Of a stretch of DNA of 33,489 bases, positions 5,430-12,769 are shown piece by piece. Within the stretch, counting starts at the first letter, position 1, and the number at the start of each line of letters is the position of its first letter. The position numbers and the translations under genes were made by a program. The notes under the pieces were generated by a model that worked only from the letters and a program-made list of their open reading frames with translations, was not told where the DNA came from and ran no database searches. Origin of the DNA: a virus; IMG/VR virus record IMGVR_UViG_3300032180_000026, positions 1-33,489 of that record. The stretch is one strand, 5' to 3'.

Positions 5430-5948
5430 ATGGAAGCAAAGAAGATTTCGAACATCCACGTAACCACGTCGAGCTATAGCAAGAGAGCATCGGCGAGTTG
5501 GCATGCGGACGGCGTTAAGTTCCACGTCTGGTTCGACATCGACACGCTGAAGCTGGACGACGATGCGGTGATCTACAAGAACCCGCTCGAAAACACCGAC
5601 AGGCGCGGCCCCGATTTCTTTGACACGCGGAAGCTGTCGCTCGATATACCCAAGAACGCGGAGACTGTACGGCAGGTATTCGAGGTAATTAAGCGCGATG
5701 GGTTGATCGCCAAAGCGGTCGCCTTCGAGAAGGAGAGGGAGCGCCAGAGGCTGGCCGCGAACAAGGAATTAAAGCGCCAGGAGAAGATCAAAGAAGCCGG
5801 CCCGAAGCTGCTCAAGGTGCTGAAGGATCTGACCGGAAAGATCGAGGTAATGGGCGGCTGCAAGCCGGAAGACTTCGAGGGCGAGGAAGCGTGGCCCGAG
5901 TTCGAGCGCGTAACCGAAATTCTCCGCGACCTCGGGGAGGACGCATGA
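5430..5948 (+). CDS. Phage protein of unknown function with charged coiled coil
   Basis: This 172-residue protein has a strand-rich first part (ISNIHVTTSSYSKRASASWH...FHVWFDIDTLKLDDDAV) and a long charged helix (AFEKERERQRLAANKELKRQ) likely to form a coiled coil, then an acidic end. The ATG follows an AGGAGG ribosome site 5 nt away. It is the first gene under the RHH-controlled promoter and ends in ATGA overlap with the next gene. No family was recognised. Confidence 0.65.
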   Translation: MEAKKISNIHVTTSSYSKRASASWHADGVKFHVWFDIDTLKLDDDAVIYKNPLENTDRRGPDFFDTRKLSLDIPKNAETVRQVFEVIKRDGLIAKAVAFEKERERQRLAANKELKRQEKIKEAGPKLLKVLKDLTGKIEVMGGCKPEDFEGEEAWPEFERVTEILRDLGEDA

Positions 5949-6247
5949 GCCGGGCTTTGAGCACGGAAGAAGGAGTGGCAAAGCGCGTTCGCGTTTCCGT
6001 CAAGGCGGACGACATCAAGTACGGCGCGGCGACCATGTGCAAGTGGTGTCCGATCGCATTGGCAATCAAAGATATCCCCTCGACGAACGACGTAAATGTC
6101 GGCGTTTCCATCGTTCGGATCAATGACGTGCCGTATCAAATGCCGCCCCGTGCCATAGAGTTCATCGCGGAGTTTGATCTCGCGGCCGAGGAGAATCGCA
6201 AGCCGCGGGTCAAGCCGTTCACGTTCTACCTGCGCAAATGCAAGTGA
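5945..6247 (+). CDS. Phage protein of unknown function
   Basis: This 100-residue protein (MSRALSTEEGVAKRVRVSVK...) contains a Cys pair (MCKWCPIALAI) in a region resembling small phage proteins that list 'C..CPiAlA'. It may be a compact alpha/beta protein that binds a ligand or metal; this is inference. ATG overlaps the previous stop (ATGA) and the end overlaps the next gene by 10 nt. Confidence 0.55.
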   Translation: MSRALSTEEGVAKRVRVSVKADDIKYGAATMCKWCPIALAIKDIPSTNDVNVGVSIVRINDVPYQMPPRAIEFIAEFDLAAEENRKPRVKPFTFYLRKCK

Positions 6248-6711
6248 ACAATCCCCACAGCTACAAAAGCGCGGACGACTTGCTCATCAAAGATGACGAG
6301 GTCAACTACCAATTTCAGGACGACGAGCTCGGCATCGCGCTGGAATGGGAATGGGAAGGCTGCGGCGGGAGGCTGTGGTTCCGCAATGAAGATTTGGTGA
6401 AGCTCTCGGCTTGGCTGAAGACACGCTCGGGGTCACCACCGGAGTCGAACCGCGACAAGATCATCGAGGAATGCGCGGCGGTTGTCGAGTCTCGCGCAGG
6501 CAACGGGCCGTATGCCGAGAGCATGGGCGCCCATCGCGTCCTCACGTCAGCAGCAGACGCGATCCGCGCCCTCAAGAATGCAGCGCCGCAGGGTCAGACC
6601 GCGTTAAAGAGTCAGGCTAACCCGAACACCGACACGGGGAGTCACGCCCCCGGCCCTGCGGCTGCTGCACCGGGCATTGATGCCACACACAACGACGGAG
6701 AAAAGAAATGA
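6238..6711 (+). CDS. Phage protein of unknown function
   Basis: This 157-residue protein has an acidic first half (DDLLIKDDEVNYQFQDDELG), a central helix DKIIEECAAVVESRAGNGPY...RVLTSAADAIRALK, and a Pro/Ala-rich tail (HAPGPAAAAPG). The middle motif IIEECA...ADAIR is common in phage proteins of unknown role that occur in accessory operons. The stop overlaps the next ATG. Confidence 0.55.
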   Translation: MQVNNPHSYKSADDLLIKDDEVNYQFQDDELGIALEWEWEGCGGRLWFRNEDLVKLSAWLKTRSGSPPESNRDKIIEECAAVVESRAGNGPYAESMGAHRVLTSAADAIRALKNAAPQGQTALKSQANPNTDTGSHAPGPAAAAPGIDATHNDGEKK

Positions 6712-6968
6712 AACGCGAAGGTGGAGCAGCATTCCCGCGTCCTGCTGGCTGGAACGGCCTCAACAGCATCGACGAGCATTCCGGCAACGAGGCCGAGGAC
6801 GGCATGTCCCTGCGCGACTACTTCGCGGCGCAGGCCATTGTCGAGTGCATCCGGGTCGCGGCCGATCAAACTCCCGGCGATGATCCAGTCCTTACCGAGC
6901 TGTTCGACAAAGCGGCGGCGTATGCCTACTACGCGGCCGACGCCATGCTGAAAGCGAGGGCCAAGTGA
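6708..6968 (+). CDS. Conserved small phage protein (GMSLRDYFAAQA type)
   Basis: This 86-residue protein carries DGMSLRDYFAAQAIVECIRV and ends with AYAYYAADAMLKAR. This 'GMSLRDYFAA...YA.ADAML.AR' signature is very common in small proteins of proteobacterial phages, without a known function. Its ATG overlaps the previous stop and its stop overlaps the next GTG. Confidence 0.65.
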   Translation: MKREGGAAFPRPAGWNGLNSIDEHSGNEAEDGMSLRDYFAAQAIVECIRVAADQTPGDDPVLTELFDKAAAYAYYAADAMLKARAK

Positions 6969-7318
6969 CGCAATCGTCTACCCCATACGACCAGGCCGCA
7001 CTGGACGCAGCCAGCCGCGAAGTCCACATGATGCTGCTACGTGAAGGCAGCAATTGGGGGACCAAGGCGTGCGAGGAAATGGGCCGCGTGTTCATGACCG
7101 CATACCGCAACGCGCTCCCATCGGAGACGAAGGACCGAGACGCCATCCGCTATCGGGCCTGGCGCGACGGTGACGTAGTTGTGCGTCGGTCGATGAACGG
7201 CGGCGGCTGGGAGGCCCGTCACTCGGATTCTCCAAATTGGGACGTAGGTAGCTGGCACTGGCGAGAATCGCTGGACGAAGCGATCGACGAAGCCATGAAA
7301 GACGGAGGCCCGCTGTGA
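6965..7318 (+). CDS. Phage protein of unknown function
   Basis: This 117-residue protein uses GTG in a GTGA overlap. It has an N-terminal helical part (YDQAALDAASREVHMMLLRE) and a C-terminal segment RDAIRYRAWRDGDVVVRRSM that recalls the 'D..RyRw.R' motif widespread in small phage proteins of unknown function. It ends in another GTGA overlap. Confidence 0.58.
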   Translation: MTQSSTPYDQAALDAASREVHMMLLREGSNWGTKACEEMGRVFMTAYRNALPSETKDRDAIRYRAWRDGDVVVRRSMNGGGWEARHSDSPNWDVGSWHWRESLDEAIDEAMKDGGPL

Positions 7319-8289
7319 ACGATCCACAACAGTTCGATAAGCACGACCTCTCCGCGCCCTCCGACGAAACGATGGCGTGGCTGGCATCGCTGCCGAGCGG
7401 CAAGCTGGTCAACGTACTGATGGACGCCGGGCGCATCTCTCATCGCCCAGCGGACATGAGCATGTTGGCGCAGTTGATCGAACGCATTCGCGCTCCTTCA
7501 TCTGCCATAGAACCCGGCGAAATAGAGCGGCTTCGCAAGGAAAACACGATCCTGCGCGGTCTGGTGCAGCATAACCCGGAGTGGAAATGCACCTACGGCT
7601 ATCTCGATGCCGACAAACAGCCGCTCAAGGCAATGGGCTTCTGCCCGCTTGGCTTTCCGGGCTGCGGCTGCGCCGACGATCTACTTAATGCCGAAAGCGA
7701 AATCGCAGTCGCCGACGTAGAAAGCGCGCTTTCATCCCACGAACAGGCGCCCGACAACACAAGCGGCGACCTCGTTCGACAACTCGAAACGGACAGAGAC
7801 GCGGCCCGCGCCAACGCCGATTACTGGCGCCGGAAATATCACGAGGACACTCCTTCGTCCTCTACCAAACCGCGTCTTGTGGACGTAGGCACGCAAGAGA
7901 ACGCGGAAAAGCGAATTGCTGAGCTTGAGCGCGAGCTTGCCATCGCCGACGAACATGCGCGCGATTATCAAGCAGAAATTGCCGCTCTGCTAGGTAAGGG
8001 AGATCGGCCATCCGACGATACCGAGAAAGCGCTTCTTCGTCGAACCATTCGAGAGCTTCAAGCGCATTCGTCCGCAATAGAACCCCGGAACACTGACCCG
8101 CACGGCCTGCTTCCGCTGCTCGCGCCGTTCTACGGACTGACGCCGATGGACGCCGCCGATGTGCTGCGGATGCTCATCAAGGATGTCGAGCGCTTTCGCT
8201 ATACCGTGGGGAACAGTGGCGAGCCTCTCGATGCTGTGCGGGCACAGGTAGACGAGGAAATGCGTCGTTCAGACGGAAAAACCCCATGA
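7315..8289 (+). CDS. Large coiled-coil phage protein
   Basis: This 324-residue protein begins at GTG (GTGA overlap). It has helical, coiled-coil-prone stretches (EIERLRKENTILRGLVQHN; ENAEKRIAELERELAIADEH) and a central Cys-rich segment (FCPLGFPGCGCADDLL). The linker SSAIEP occurs twice (about residues 62-67 and 259-264), suggesting assembly from joined modules. The last 50 residues (DAADVLRMLIKDVERFRYTV) resemble the end of other small phage ORFs. It is the longest protein of the small-ORF cluster. Function unknown. Confidence 0.55.
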   Translation: MNDPQQFDKHDLSAPSDETMAWLASLPSGKLVNVLMDAGRISHRPADMSMLAQLIERIRAPSSAIEPGEIERLRKENTILRGLVQHNPEWKCTYGYLDADKQPLKAMGFCPLGFPGCGCADDLLNAESEIAVADVESALSSHEQAPDNTSGDLVRQLETDRDAARANADYWRRKYHEDTPSSSTKPRLVDVGTQENAEKRIAELERELAIADEHARDYQAEIAALLGKGDRPSDDTEKALLRRTIRELQAHSSAIEPRNTDPHGLLPLLAPFYGLTPMDAADVLRMLIKDVERFRYTVGNSGEPLDAVRAQVDEEMRRSDGKTP

Positions 8290-8486
8290 AACTCACGCCG
8301 AAGCAGCGCGTCCTGATGGTCCATCGGAATGCGTATTCGCGCTGGCTTCTCATGTCAGAGGCCGAGAGTCAGCCGGTAGCGATCATCACCATCAGTGGCG
8401 AGGGTCGCGATATTGGAGTTGGCTTCACGGCCGCCGAGGCATGGGCGGATGCGGATCGCCGTATTAAAGGAACAACGCCGCCATGA
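8286..8486 (+). CDS. Small phage protein of unknown function
   Basis: This 66-residue protein (MKLTPKQRVLMVHRNAYSRW...) has the pattern LTPKQRVL and ends with AAEAWADADRRIK, a form seen repeatedly in small phage accessory proteins. ATGA overlaps at both ends support translation. No function is known to me. Confidence 0.55.
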   Translation: MKLTPKQRVLMVHRNAYSRWLLMSEAESQPVAIITISGEGRDIGVGFTAAEAWADADRRIKGTTPP

Positions 8487-8767
8487 AAAGACAGCACCCG
8501 GTTCAGCCGCTCGTGCGGGATCACCTGGGCGTGGTCCGCTTCAAGGAAAACAAGATCGTCAGCCATCTTCTCGATTGGGCTTCGTCGCGCGGCATGAGTT
8601 TGAACGAGATTGCGATGATGGACTTCGACCGCGAGGATCGCCAGCAACTGGCTCAGCTCATCGGCTATTCGATCGGCGGGTATGGCGAGCTTTCCTACGT
8701 CACGGATCGAGCGTATGAGCGGGCAACGAATCAGCCCGTTCCGAAGAGCAAGGCCCGTGAAGCATGA
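8483..8767 (+). CDS. Conserved phage protein of unknown function
   Basis: This 94-residue protein contains VVRFKENKIVSHLLDWASSR, then FDREDRQQLAQLIGYSIGGY and GELSYVTD. This combination ('RFK.N.IV..LL', 'EDR.Q.AQLIGYS..G.GELSYV') recurs widely in phage and prophage proteins with no assigned role. It is in ATGA overlap with both neighbours. Confidence 0.65.
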   Translation: MKRQHPVQPLVRDHLGVVRFKENKIVSHLLDWASSRGMSLNEIAMMDFDREDRQQLAQLIGYSIGGYGELSYVTDRAYERATNQPVPKSKAREA

Positions 8768-9012
8768 CGAGGAGATCACCGCTTCGCAGCGGGGACAAGC
8801 GAATGGCTAAGAACAAGACACACAACGTCATCATCGGCCTCTACGCAGATGCCATGACGCCCGGGTTTAAGTGCCTGATCCTCGAAGGTGCGAGCCTTCG
8901 CATCGGCGGCGGCAAAGCTAGCGGCTCCTGGAATCTGCTGGAAAAGTTCAAATGCAGCTTCACGGACGACGATCTGAAACGGGCTCGTGTAAAGGGAGAA
9001 GGCGCGACATGA
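8764..9012 (+). CDS. Small phage protein of unknown function
   Basis: This 82-residue protein starts at the ATG that overlaps the previous stop. An internal in-frame ATG at 8803 (MAKNKTHNVIIG) is an alternative. The middle is strand-like (HNVIIGLYADAMTPGFKCLI) and the end is charged. No family was recognised. Confidence 0.45.
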   Translation: MTRRSPLRSGDKRMAKNKTHNVIIGLYADAMTPGFKCLILEGASLRIGGGKASGSWNLLEKFKCSFTDDDLKRARVKGEGAT

Positions 9013-9245
9013 GGGAATGGCTCGTCATCGAGGACAGCCGGAAAAACGGCGTGTTCATGGATAAGGCGCTGCTCAAGCCGACCGGCTACATCCCGCGAGA
9101 CGTTGCCGAGCGCTTGCTTGGGCGCAGGATGGACGGCACGCAATGGTTTACCAGCGAGGAGAGCGACTTGATGCGCGCCCAGCCGGAGTGGACGACGAAC
9201 ATGGATGTACTCGACAACCGCATTGAAATAGGGCTCAAGACATGA
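9009..9245 (+). CDS. Small phage protein of unknown function
   Basis: The 78-residue frame MREWLVIEDSRKNGVFMDKA ends GLKT. It is Trp-rich and mixed alpha/beta by eye. The start was chosen for the ATGA overlap with the previous gene; the end again overlaps the next ATG. Confidence 0.48.
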   Translation: MREWLVIEDSRKNGVFMDKALLKPTGYIPRDVAERLLGRRMDGTQWFTSEESDLMRAQPEWTTNMDVLDNRIEIGLKT

Positions 9246-9505
9246 GCGCAAATGCAATCGACCTTTGGCGCTGGGCTCGCGCTTACGCCAAGAAGCACGA
9301 GGACGCCGGTAGAGGCACGCAGTACCCGACGATGCGCGAGGCTACCAAGCGGTTCCGCTGCACGCTGGACGACATCGAGAACGTCATGGGCGATGATCTT
9401 GGCGAGGAGGACAGATACCTCGGGATCGCCGTTGCTGTCGGTGTCCATGGCGTTGGCTACGCCAACATCGAAACGCGCGGCGAGCAGTTAATCGAGGCGT
9501 ATTGA
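9242..9505 (+). CDS. Small phage protein with possible helix-turn-helix
   Basis: This 87-residue protein has YPTMREATKRFRCTLDDIEN in its middle, which reads like a winged-helix or helix-turn-helix recognition pair ('TMREAAKRF.c....IE'), and a C-terminal GIAVAVGVHGVGYANIET. A DNA-binding role is possible but weakly supported. Its stop shares one base with the ATG of a 12-codon mini-ORF. Confidence 0.5.
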   Translation: MSANAIDLWRWARAYAKKHEDAGRGTQYPTMREATKRFRCTLDDIENVMGDDLGEEDRYLGIAVAVGVHGVGYANIETRGEQLIEAY

Positions 9506-9543
9506 TGAGCTTGATAGATAGCAAAACCCCGGAGAAAACATGA
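9505..9543 (+). CDS. Relay mini-ORF (12 codons)
   Basis: ATG at 9505 shares its A with the preceding TGA. The frame MSLIDSKTPEKT ends in TGA overlapping ATG 9540. Its last codons contain the ribosome site (CCCCGGAGAAAA) of the next gene. Confidence 0.38.
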   Translation: MSLIDSKTPEKT

Positions 9544-9899
9544 TCGAAACGAAGAACGCCGTCATCAAAGAAGCCGGGATCACGAACGACGATCACGGTT
9601 GCTTATCCGCGTGGCTCACGCTCGATTACGGCGATTTCGGTTGCCAGGGATTCGGCGGCTACGCGCTATATCTACCAAAGGGCTTTACCAATCACCGCCT
9701 GACTGGCCCCAATTACGCCGGGCACTTCATCTGGCGAGTGATGGAAGTCGCAGGGGTGTCGCGATGGGATCAGCTCAAAGGGAAAACGATCCGAGTCCGC
9801 GCCGAGCATGTGAAGGTCCATGCCATCGGGCACATCGTCAAGAACGATTGGTTCGAGCCGAGCAAGGACTTCAGCGATCTTGAAGAACAACGGGCGTGA
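9540..9899 (+). CDS. Conserved phage protein of unknown function
   Basis: This 119-residue protein has the widely conserved features GCLSAWLTLDYGDFGCQGFG, HFIWRVMEVAGVSRWDQLKG and IRVRAEHVKVHAIGHIVKND. Related phage proteins share the 'LDYG...QGFGGYAL', 'GVxxWxxLxGK.iRVrae' and 'aIGHI' blocks, but their role is unknown. It is preceded by AAAACCCCGGAGAAAA, a ribosome-site module repeated at 11182-11196. Confidence 0.68.
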   Translation: MIETKNAVIKEAGITNDDHGCLSAWLTLDYGDFGCQGFGGYALYLPKGFTNHRLTGPNYAGHFIWRVMEVAGVSRWDQLKGKTIRVRAEHVKVHAIGHIVKNDWFEPSKDFSDLEEQRA

Positions 9900-9928
9900 G
9901 CGCCTTTACTTCCACTAAAGCCCCGTGA
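9896..9928 (+). CDS. Relay mini-ORF (10 codons, MSAF type)
   Basis: GTG at 9896 overlaps the previous stop and the TGA at 9926-9928 overlaps the next GTG at 9925. The peptide MSAFTSTKAP resembles MSAFISNTTS of the mini-ORF at 12766. Confidence 0.42.
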   Translation: MSAFTSTKAP

Positions 9929-10113
9929 GAAAGCTCACCATCTACCGCGACGACTCCACCGTACAGGTGGTCTACGAGAACGTGAAACACTTCTTCTGGA
10001 CTGCCAACAACACGGTGCTAGCTATCGCCCAGGTCACGGACGAGACGACCGGCGCGCACCGATACATCCACTGGCCGCGCGAGCGGTTCTGCTGGTTCAA
10101 GGACGAGAAATGA
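9925..10113 (+). CDS. Small phage protein of unknown function
   Basis: This 62-residue protein (MRKLTIYRDDSTVQVVYENV...) starts at a GTG overlapping the mini-ORF stop. It is strand-rich with aromatic residues (KHFFWTANNTVLAI, YIHWPRERFCWFK) and could be a small beta-barrel. No family was recognised. Confidence 0.5.
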   Translation: MRKLTIYRDDSTVQVVYENVKHFFWTANNTVLAIAQVTDETTGAHRYIHWPRERFCWFKDEK

Positions 10114-10250
10114 ACAATGCTCCCGGCAAAGGGTCTGCGTGGACGCATGCAGAACCGAAACGAACCACTTGGAAGCCGCAAGGTGACGTGGGTTCAAATC
10201 CCACGGGTGAGCGCCTTTTCATATCATCAAACACCGAAAGGAAACCATGA
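10110..10250 (+). CDS. Short frame bridging two genes (46 codons)
   Basis: ATG at 10110 overlaps the previous stop and TGA at 10248-10250 overlaps ATG 10247. The peptide (MNNAPGKGSAWTHAEPKRTT...) is basic and of low complexity, so it may serve to pass ribosomes across the gap. The middle contains a tRNA T-arm-like hairpin at 10188-10204. The end encodes the next gene's ribosome site (CCGAAAGGAAACC). Confidence 0.35.
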   Translation: MNNAPGKGSAWTHAEPKRTTWKPQGDVGSNPTGERLFISSNTERKP

Positions 10251-10459
10251 AACACCTGTTGCTACAAGCAAAGCATGAAATCGAGAACCTGCGCCGCGAT
10301 AATCAGATCCTTCGGGCAAAGGTCGAAGTGGTCGAAGCCTTCAGCGCCGCGCTGCTCGGCCCGCGTCCGCCGCAAGGGTTCTCGCCGGATGTCGCATGGG
10401 CGCTCCAGAAAGCAGCCGACGAACTGCCGTCGCCGAACCCGGTCCCGGTCAGAGAGTGA
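10247..10459 (+). CDS. Small helical phage protein (EIENLRRDNQIL type)
   Basis: This 70-residue protein begins with a leucine-zipper-like helix (AKHEIENLRRDNQILRAKVE) and continues VVEAFSAALLGPRPPQGFSP and AWALQKAADEL. This form is widely distributed in small phage proteins of unknown role. Its stop begins a two-codon frame, GTG-ACG-TGA (10456-10464), which overlaps both this stop and the next GTG. Confidence 0.6.
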   Translation: MKHLLLQAKHEIENLRRDNQILRAKVEVVEAFSAALLGPRPPQGFSPDVAWALQKAADELPSPNPVPVRE

Positions 10460-10460
10460 C

Positions 10461-10718
10461 GTGATCTCGACGAAAGAAAAGCTCGCCCAAGTCCTGCATG
10501 CGGCCGGGCTGTTCGACCTGGAAGCCCTGGCCCGCCTTGGGCGCTTCGACGACTTCGAGAGCGAGTCGGCCACGCCTATCGTTGATCTGGTCGTCGCTCT
10601 GGAGAAGGCAAATCAACATGCGCTCGCTGAACGCGCTCGCAATGGCGAGTTCGATGCCTCGAAAGAGGAAGCCGAGAAATGGTACGCCAGCAGCGGCCAC
10701 CACCTGCTGAAGAAATAA
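10461..10718 (+). CDS. Conserved phage protein of unknown function
   Basis: This 85-residue protein begins at GTG 10461 (MISTKEKLAQVLHAAG). It contains RFDDFESESATPIVDLVVAL and AERARNGEFDASKEEAEKWY, both typical of a common small phage family of unknown function. The GTG is chosen because it coincides with the relay overlap GTGACGTGA and with the beginning of the conserved part. Confidence 0.6.
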   Translation: MISTKEKLAQVLHAAGLFDLEALARLGRFDDFESESATPIVDLVVALEKANQHALAERARNGEFDASKEEAEKWYASSGHHLLKK

Positions 10719-10749
10719 CGCAGCTTGACGACATACACGGCGACGGACA

Positions 10750-10983
10750 ATGAGCGACTACAGTAAATGGACGAACGAGGAATTGCAGGCGGCGCGCGAG
10801 AAAATAGAGGCAGAACTAGCGCACCGTCTGAGCGTACCTTGGGGAGCTGGGCGGCTGGTCAATCCTTCGGCCTACGGTTGCTGCGGTCGGATGCCGTGCG
10901 AACGCACCGCCTGTTCGGTAACTGGCCTTTCAGCCGAGACAGGCGGACTACATGGTCAGTGTGGAGATCACGACCGTGGCTGA
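10750..10983 (+). CDS. Small phage protein, Cys-rich tail doubtful
   Basis: The frame encodes 77 residues. The first 28 (YSKWTNEELQAAREKIEAEL) fit a common small phage helix. The rest is Cys/Gly-rich (YGCCGRMPCERTACSVTG) and could be genuine or the result of a frameshift. Its end overlaps the following gene by 32 nt. No strong ribosome site is visible upstream. Confidence 0.4.
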   Translation: MSDYSKWTNEELQAAREKIEAELAHRLSVPWGAGRLVNPSAYGCCGRMPCERTACSVTGLSAETGGLHGQCGDHDRG

Positions 10984-11203
10984 AATGCCGAGAGACGGAA
11001 CGCCGATTCTGGCCTACGTGGTAAATCGCCATGTGCAGGGCTGGCAGGTGATCCAGTACACCGGGCGCTACTGACAATCCGTTCCGGGCAAGTATGGCGT
11101 CGATAGAATCGTCCGCTGGGCATTTCTTCCTCCCGACCCGGATGAACTGGTCCAGCGCGTCGATACACCGTTACCTCAGTCAAACCCCGGAGAAAAATCA
11201 TGA
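10952..11203 (+). pseudogene. Phage gene with an in-frame TGA
   Basis: From ATG 10952 the frame reads MVSVEITTVAEMPRDGTPIL...VIQYTGRY, reaches TGA at 11072-11074, and then stays open to a TGA at 11201-11203. The continuation (QSVPGKYGVDRIVRWAFLPP) completes the usual 'PkDGTpvL...W..G.w......V..W..LP' pattern of small phage proteins. The distal stop overlaps ATG 11200 exactly as in neighbouring genes, which shows that the full 83-codon frame was the original gene. The TGA probably replaced a Trp codon; the stop is followed by C, a context associated with leaky termination. Confidence 0.6.
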
Positions 11204-11406
11204 GCTTCAGCATTCACTTTCAAGGCGAGGAACTATATATCACCGCTCCATCCTATCGGGGGATGACCGGCGAGGGCGGGCTATCCTTTGGAATGGGGAG
11301 CACGACCGTTTCCCTAACGCATCTGCTGCGAACCATCGTGCGCGAGGAAATAGAGACAGCGATGGAGCGCCAGTTCGCCGCATCAAACTCCGAGGAAAGA
11401 AAATGA
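11200..11406 (+). CDS. Small phage protein of unknown function
   Basis: This 68-residue protein (MSFSIHFQGEELYITAPSYR...) is preceded by the repeated ribosome module AAACCCCGGAGAAAA. It ends with a charged helix (RTIVREEIETAMERQFAAS). ATGA overlaps at both ends support it. No family was recognised. Confidence 0.5.
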   Translation: MSFSIHFQGEELYITAPSYRGMTGEGGLSFGMGSTTVSLTHLLRTIVREEIETAMERQFAASNSEERK

Positions 11407-11879
11407 GCGAAGTAATCGATGCTGTAAAGGAATTTTTCTCCGAAGCGCAGCAACCCGGAGAGGTAGCCCCAGCTCCGCCAAGCGAATTTCCTAAGCAGGG
11501 CGGCAGTGGCAGCGGCACCGAAACGTGCTACAGCGTTGAAGCTCGGTGCACGCACAAGCCGAAGCAGATCGGGGCCCAAATATTCGACGCGAACTGGCTC
11601 ACCGTCCAGTTTGACCATGTTGCTCCGCCGCTGGGAGTTCCGAGCGGACCACCATCGATGATGCGCGACAAGCTTGGTCTCTATGGCTATCAGGCGGCGC
11701 AGGCGTTGCGCTGGTGGTTCCACGCCAATGCGGCGGCCGGATGGCAGGACGGTTGTATCGAAACGCGCTTGGTGAAGCACGAGGTCAAATATTCGTATTC
11801 CAGCCAAGCGCTGTCCGCGCACGTCGCCATTGGTGGCGAGGATCGCTCCGGGGTAATGCCGGATTGGGGAAAGAAGTGA
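11403..11879 (+). CDS. Phage protein of unknown function
   Basis: This 158-residue protein has an acidic helical N-terminus (VIDAVKEFFSEAQQPGEVAP), a Pro/Gly linker, and a folded-looking part with GLYGYQAAQALRWWFHANAA followed by CIETRLVKHEVKYSYSSQAL. The ATG is set by the ATGA overlap; the stop overlaps the next GTG. I know similar proteins only as conserved phage hypotheticals. Confidence 0.55.
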   Translation: MSEVIDAVKEFFSEAQQPGEVAPAPPSEFPKQGGSGSGTETCYSVEARCTHKPKQIGAQIFDANWLTVQFDHVAPPLGVPSGPPSMMRDKLGLYGYQAAQALRWWFHANAAAGWQDGCIETRLVKHEVKYSYSSQALSAHVAIGGEDRSGVMPDWGKK

Positions 11880-12061
11880 GCGCATCGACTCTGGATAAAG
11901 CGAAGCGCCGGTACGAGCCCGGCGTCAGGGTTGAGCACTGGTTCGCCGGCAAAGGGACGATCTTAAAGGGCTGGTATCACACGGCGAAAGATAACGTCTA
12001 CGTGAAGTGGGACAAGGGCGGATGTGGACTCGCGTACAGGTCCGCGTGCAAGATCATATGA
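11876..12061 (+). CDS. Small basic phage protein, SH3-like outline
   Basis: This 61-residue protein starts at GTG 11876. RYEPGVRVEHWFAGKGTILK and KDNVYVKWDKGG are arranged like a small SH3/KOW-type beta-barrel ('G..V.h.f.GkGtI......vyVkWd'). That could bind nucleic acid or protein; this is inference from the strand pattern. Stop and next mini-ORF start overlap as ATGA. Confidence 0.5.
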   Translation: MSASTLDKAKRRYEPGVRVEHWFAGKGTILKGWYHTAKDNVYVKWDKGGCGLAYRSACKII

Positions 12062-12102
12062 GCCGCGCTTCGACCCTGAACGAAACCCCGAAAGGAGCAT
12101 GA
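12058..12102 (+). CDS. Relay mini-ORF (14 codons)
   Basis: ATG at 12058 overlaps the previous stop. The frame MSRASTLNETPKGA ends at 12102, one base before the ATG at 12104. It spans the gap and encodes the ribosome site CCGAAAGGAG near its end. Confidence 0.38.
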   Translation: MSRASTLNETPKGA

Positions 12103-12103
12103 A

Positions 12104-12484
12104 ATGCCCTGCGATTCTTCACACATGGAAGCAACTGGTTTCGAGGTAGCCATGAGCCGCGTGTTCCAGCTTCTGGACGAGCTGGACGGCAAGCCCATCG
12201 ACCCTAGCGGCTGGGCTGGATACGACCGTAGGGCCTACAACATGGGCATCTCCAGTCCGGCGGCCGATGCGGCGGTAGCGAAGCTATGTGCGGCCTGCGA
12301 GGCCCTAGGCCCTGCCATCAAGGGAAAATCCCTGGAGCTTCAGATGTGGTGGCGCGACCACCAAGCCGCGGACGCGAAGAAAAAAGCGGGAGCAGAGGAG
12401 CGCGCCAAGCAGGAAAACGAGCGCGAGAAGGCACTGGCGAAACTCAGTCCAGCCGAGCGCAAGGCTCTCGGGGTCAAGGACTAG
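12104..12484 (+). CDS. Phage protein of unknown function with charged C-terminal helix
   Basis: This 126-residue protein (MPCDSSHMEATGFEVAMSRV...) has a folded N-terminal part including FQLLDELDGKPIDPSGWAGY and a highly charged C-terminal helix (KKKAGAEERAKQENEREKAL). The preceding AAAGGAG is a good ribosome site. No family was recognised. Confidence 0.58.
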   Translation: MPCDSSHMEATGFEVAMSRVFQLLDELDGKPIDPSGWAGYDRRAYNMGISSPAADAAVAKLCAACEALGPAIKGKSLELQMWWRDHQAADAKKKAGAEERAKQENEREKALAKLSPAERKALGVKD

Positions 12485-12490
12485 GGCTCC

Positions 12491-12769
12491 ATGAGCGATA
12501 GAGCGAAGCTAGTTGAGGAATTGAACGCCGCGGGCTACGTGCGCTGCATCGTGTTGCCTACGGGCGAGCTGGCCGGTATTCAGCAAATGCTCTACACGAC
12601 CGGCCTATTCGTAGGCCTCGATCGCATGGGCTGGCGGACGCGGTTCTGCTACGAGCGCAAGGCGGATGCTGTCGCGGCGCTGGACGTGTGGGATGGCGTC
12701 GGCGATCCGCCTGGGCCGTGGATCAAAGAGAAGCCGAGCGATCGGCTCGGCCCCGGCGCGACCAAGTGA
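12491..12769 (+). CDS. Conserved phage protein of unknown function
   Basis: This 92-residue protein has the features QQMLYTTGLFVGLDRMGWRT, RFCYERKADAVAALDVWDG and DPPGPWIKEK. 'TTGLfVGLD...R.CYe...dA..AL..WDG.GDPPGPWIK' is a recognisable block of a common phage protein whose function is not known. The stop overlaps a mini-ORF that leads to the excisionase-like gene. Confidence 0.68.
   Translation: MSDRAKLVEELNAAGYVRCIVLPTGELAGIQQMLYTTGLFVGLDRMGWRTRFCYERKADAVAALDVWDGVGDPPGPWIKEKPSDRLGPGATK

Noticed and set aside
10188-10204. GTGGG-TTCAAAT-CCCAC, a perfect tRNA T-arm look-alike, suggesting a tRNA gene
   Set aside because: The 3' acceptor strand after it (GGGTGAG) has no matching 5' strand within 60-90 nt upstream, no canonical anticodon loop with T at position 33 is present, and no CCA follows. 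It lies inside a frame that overlaps both neighbouring genes.
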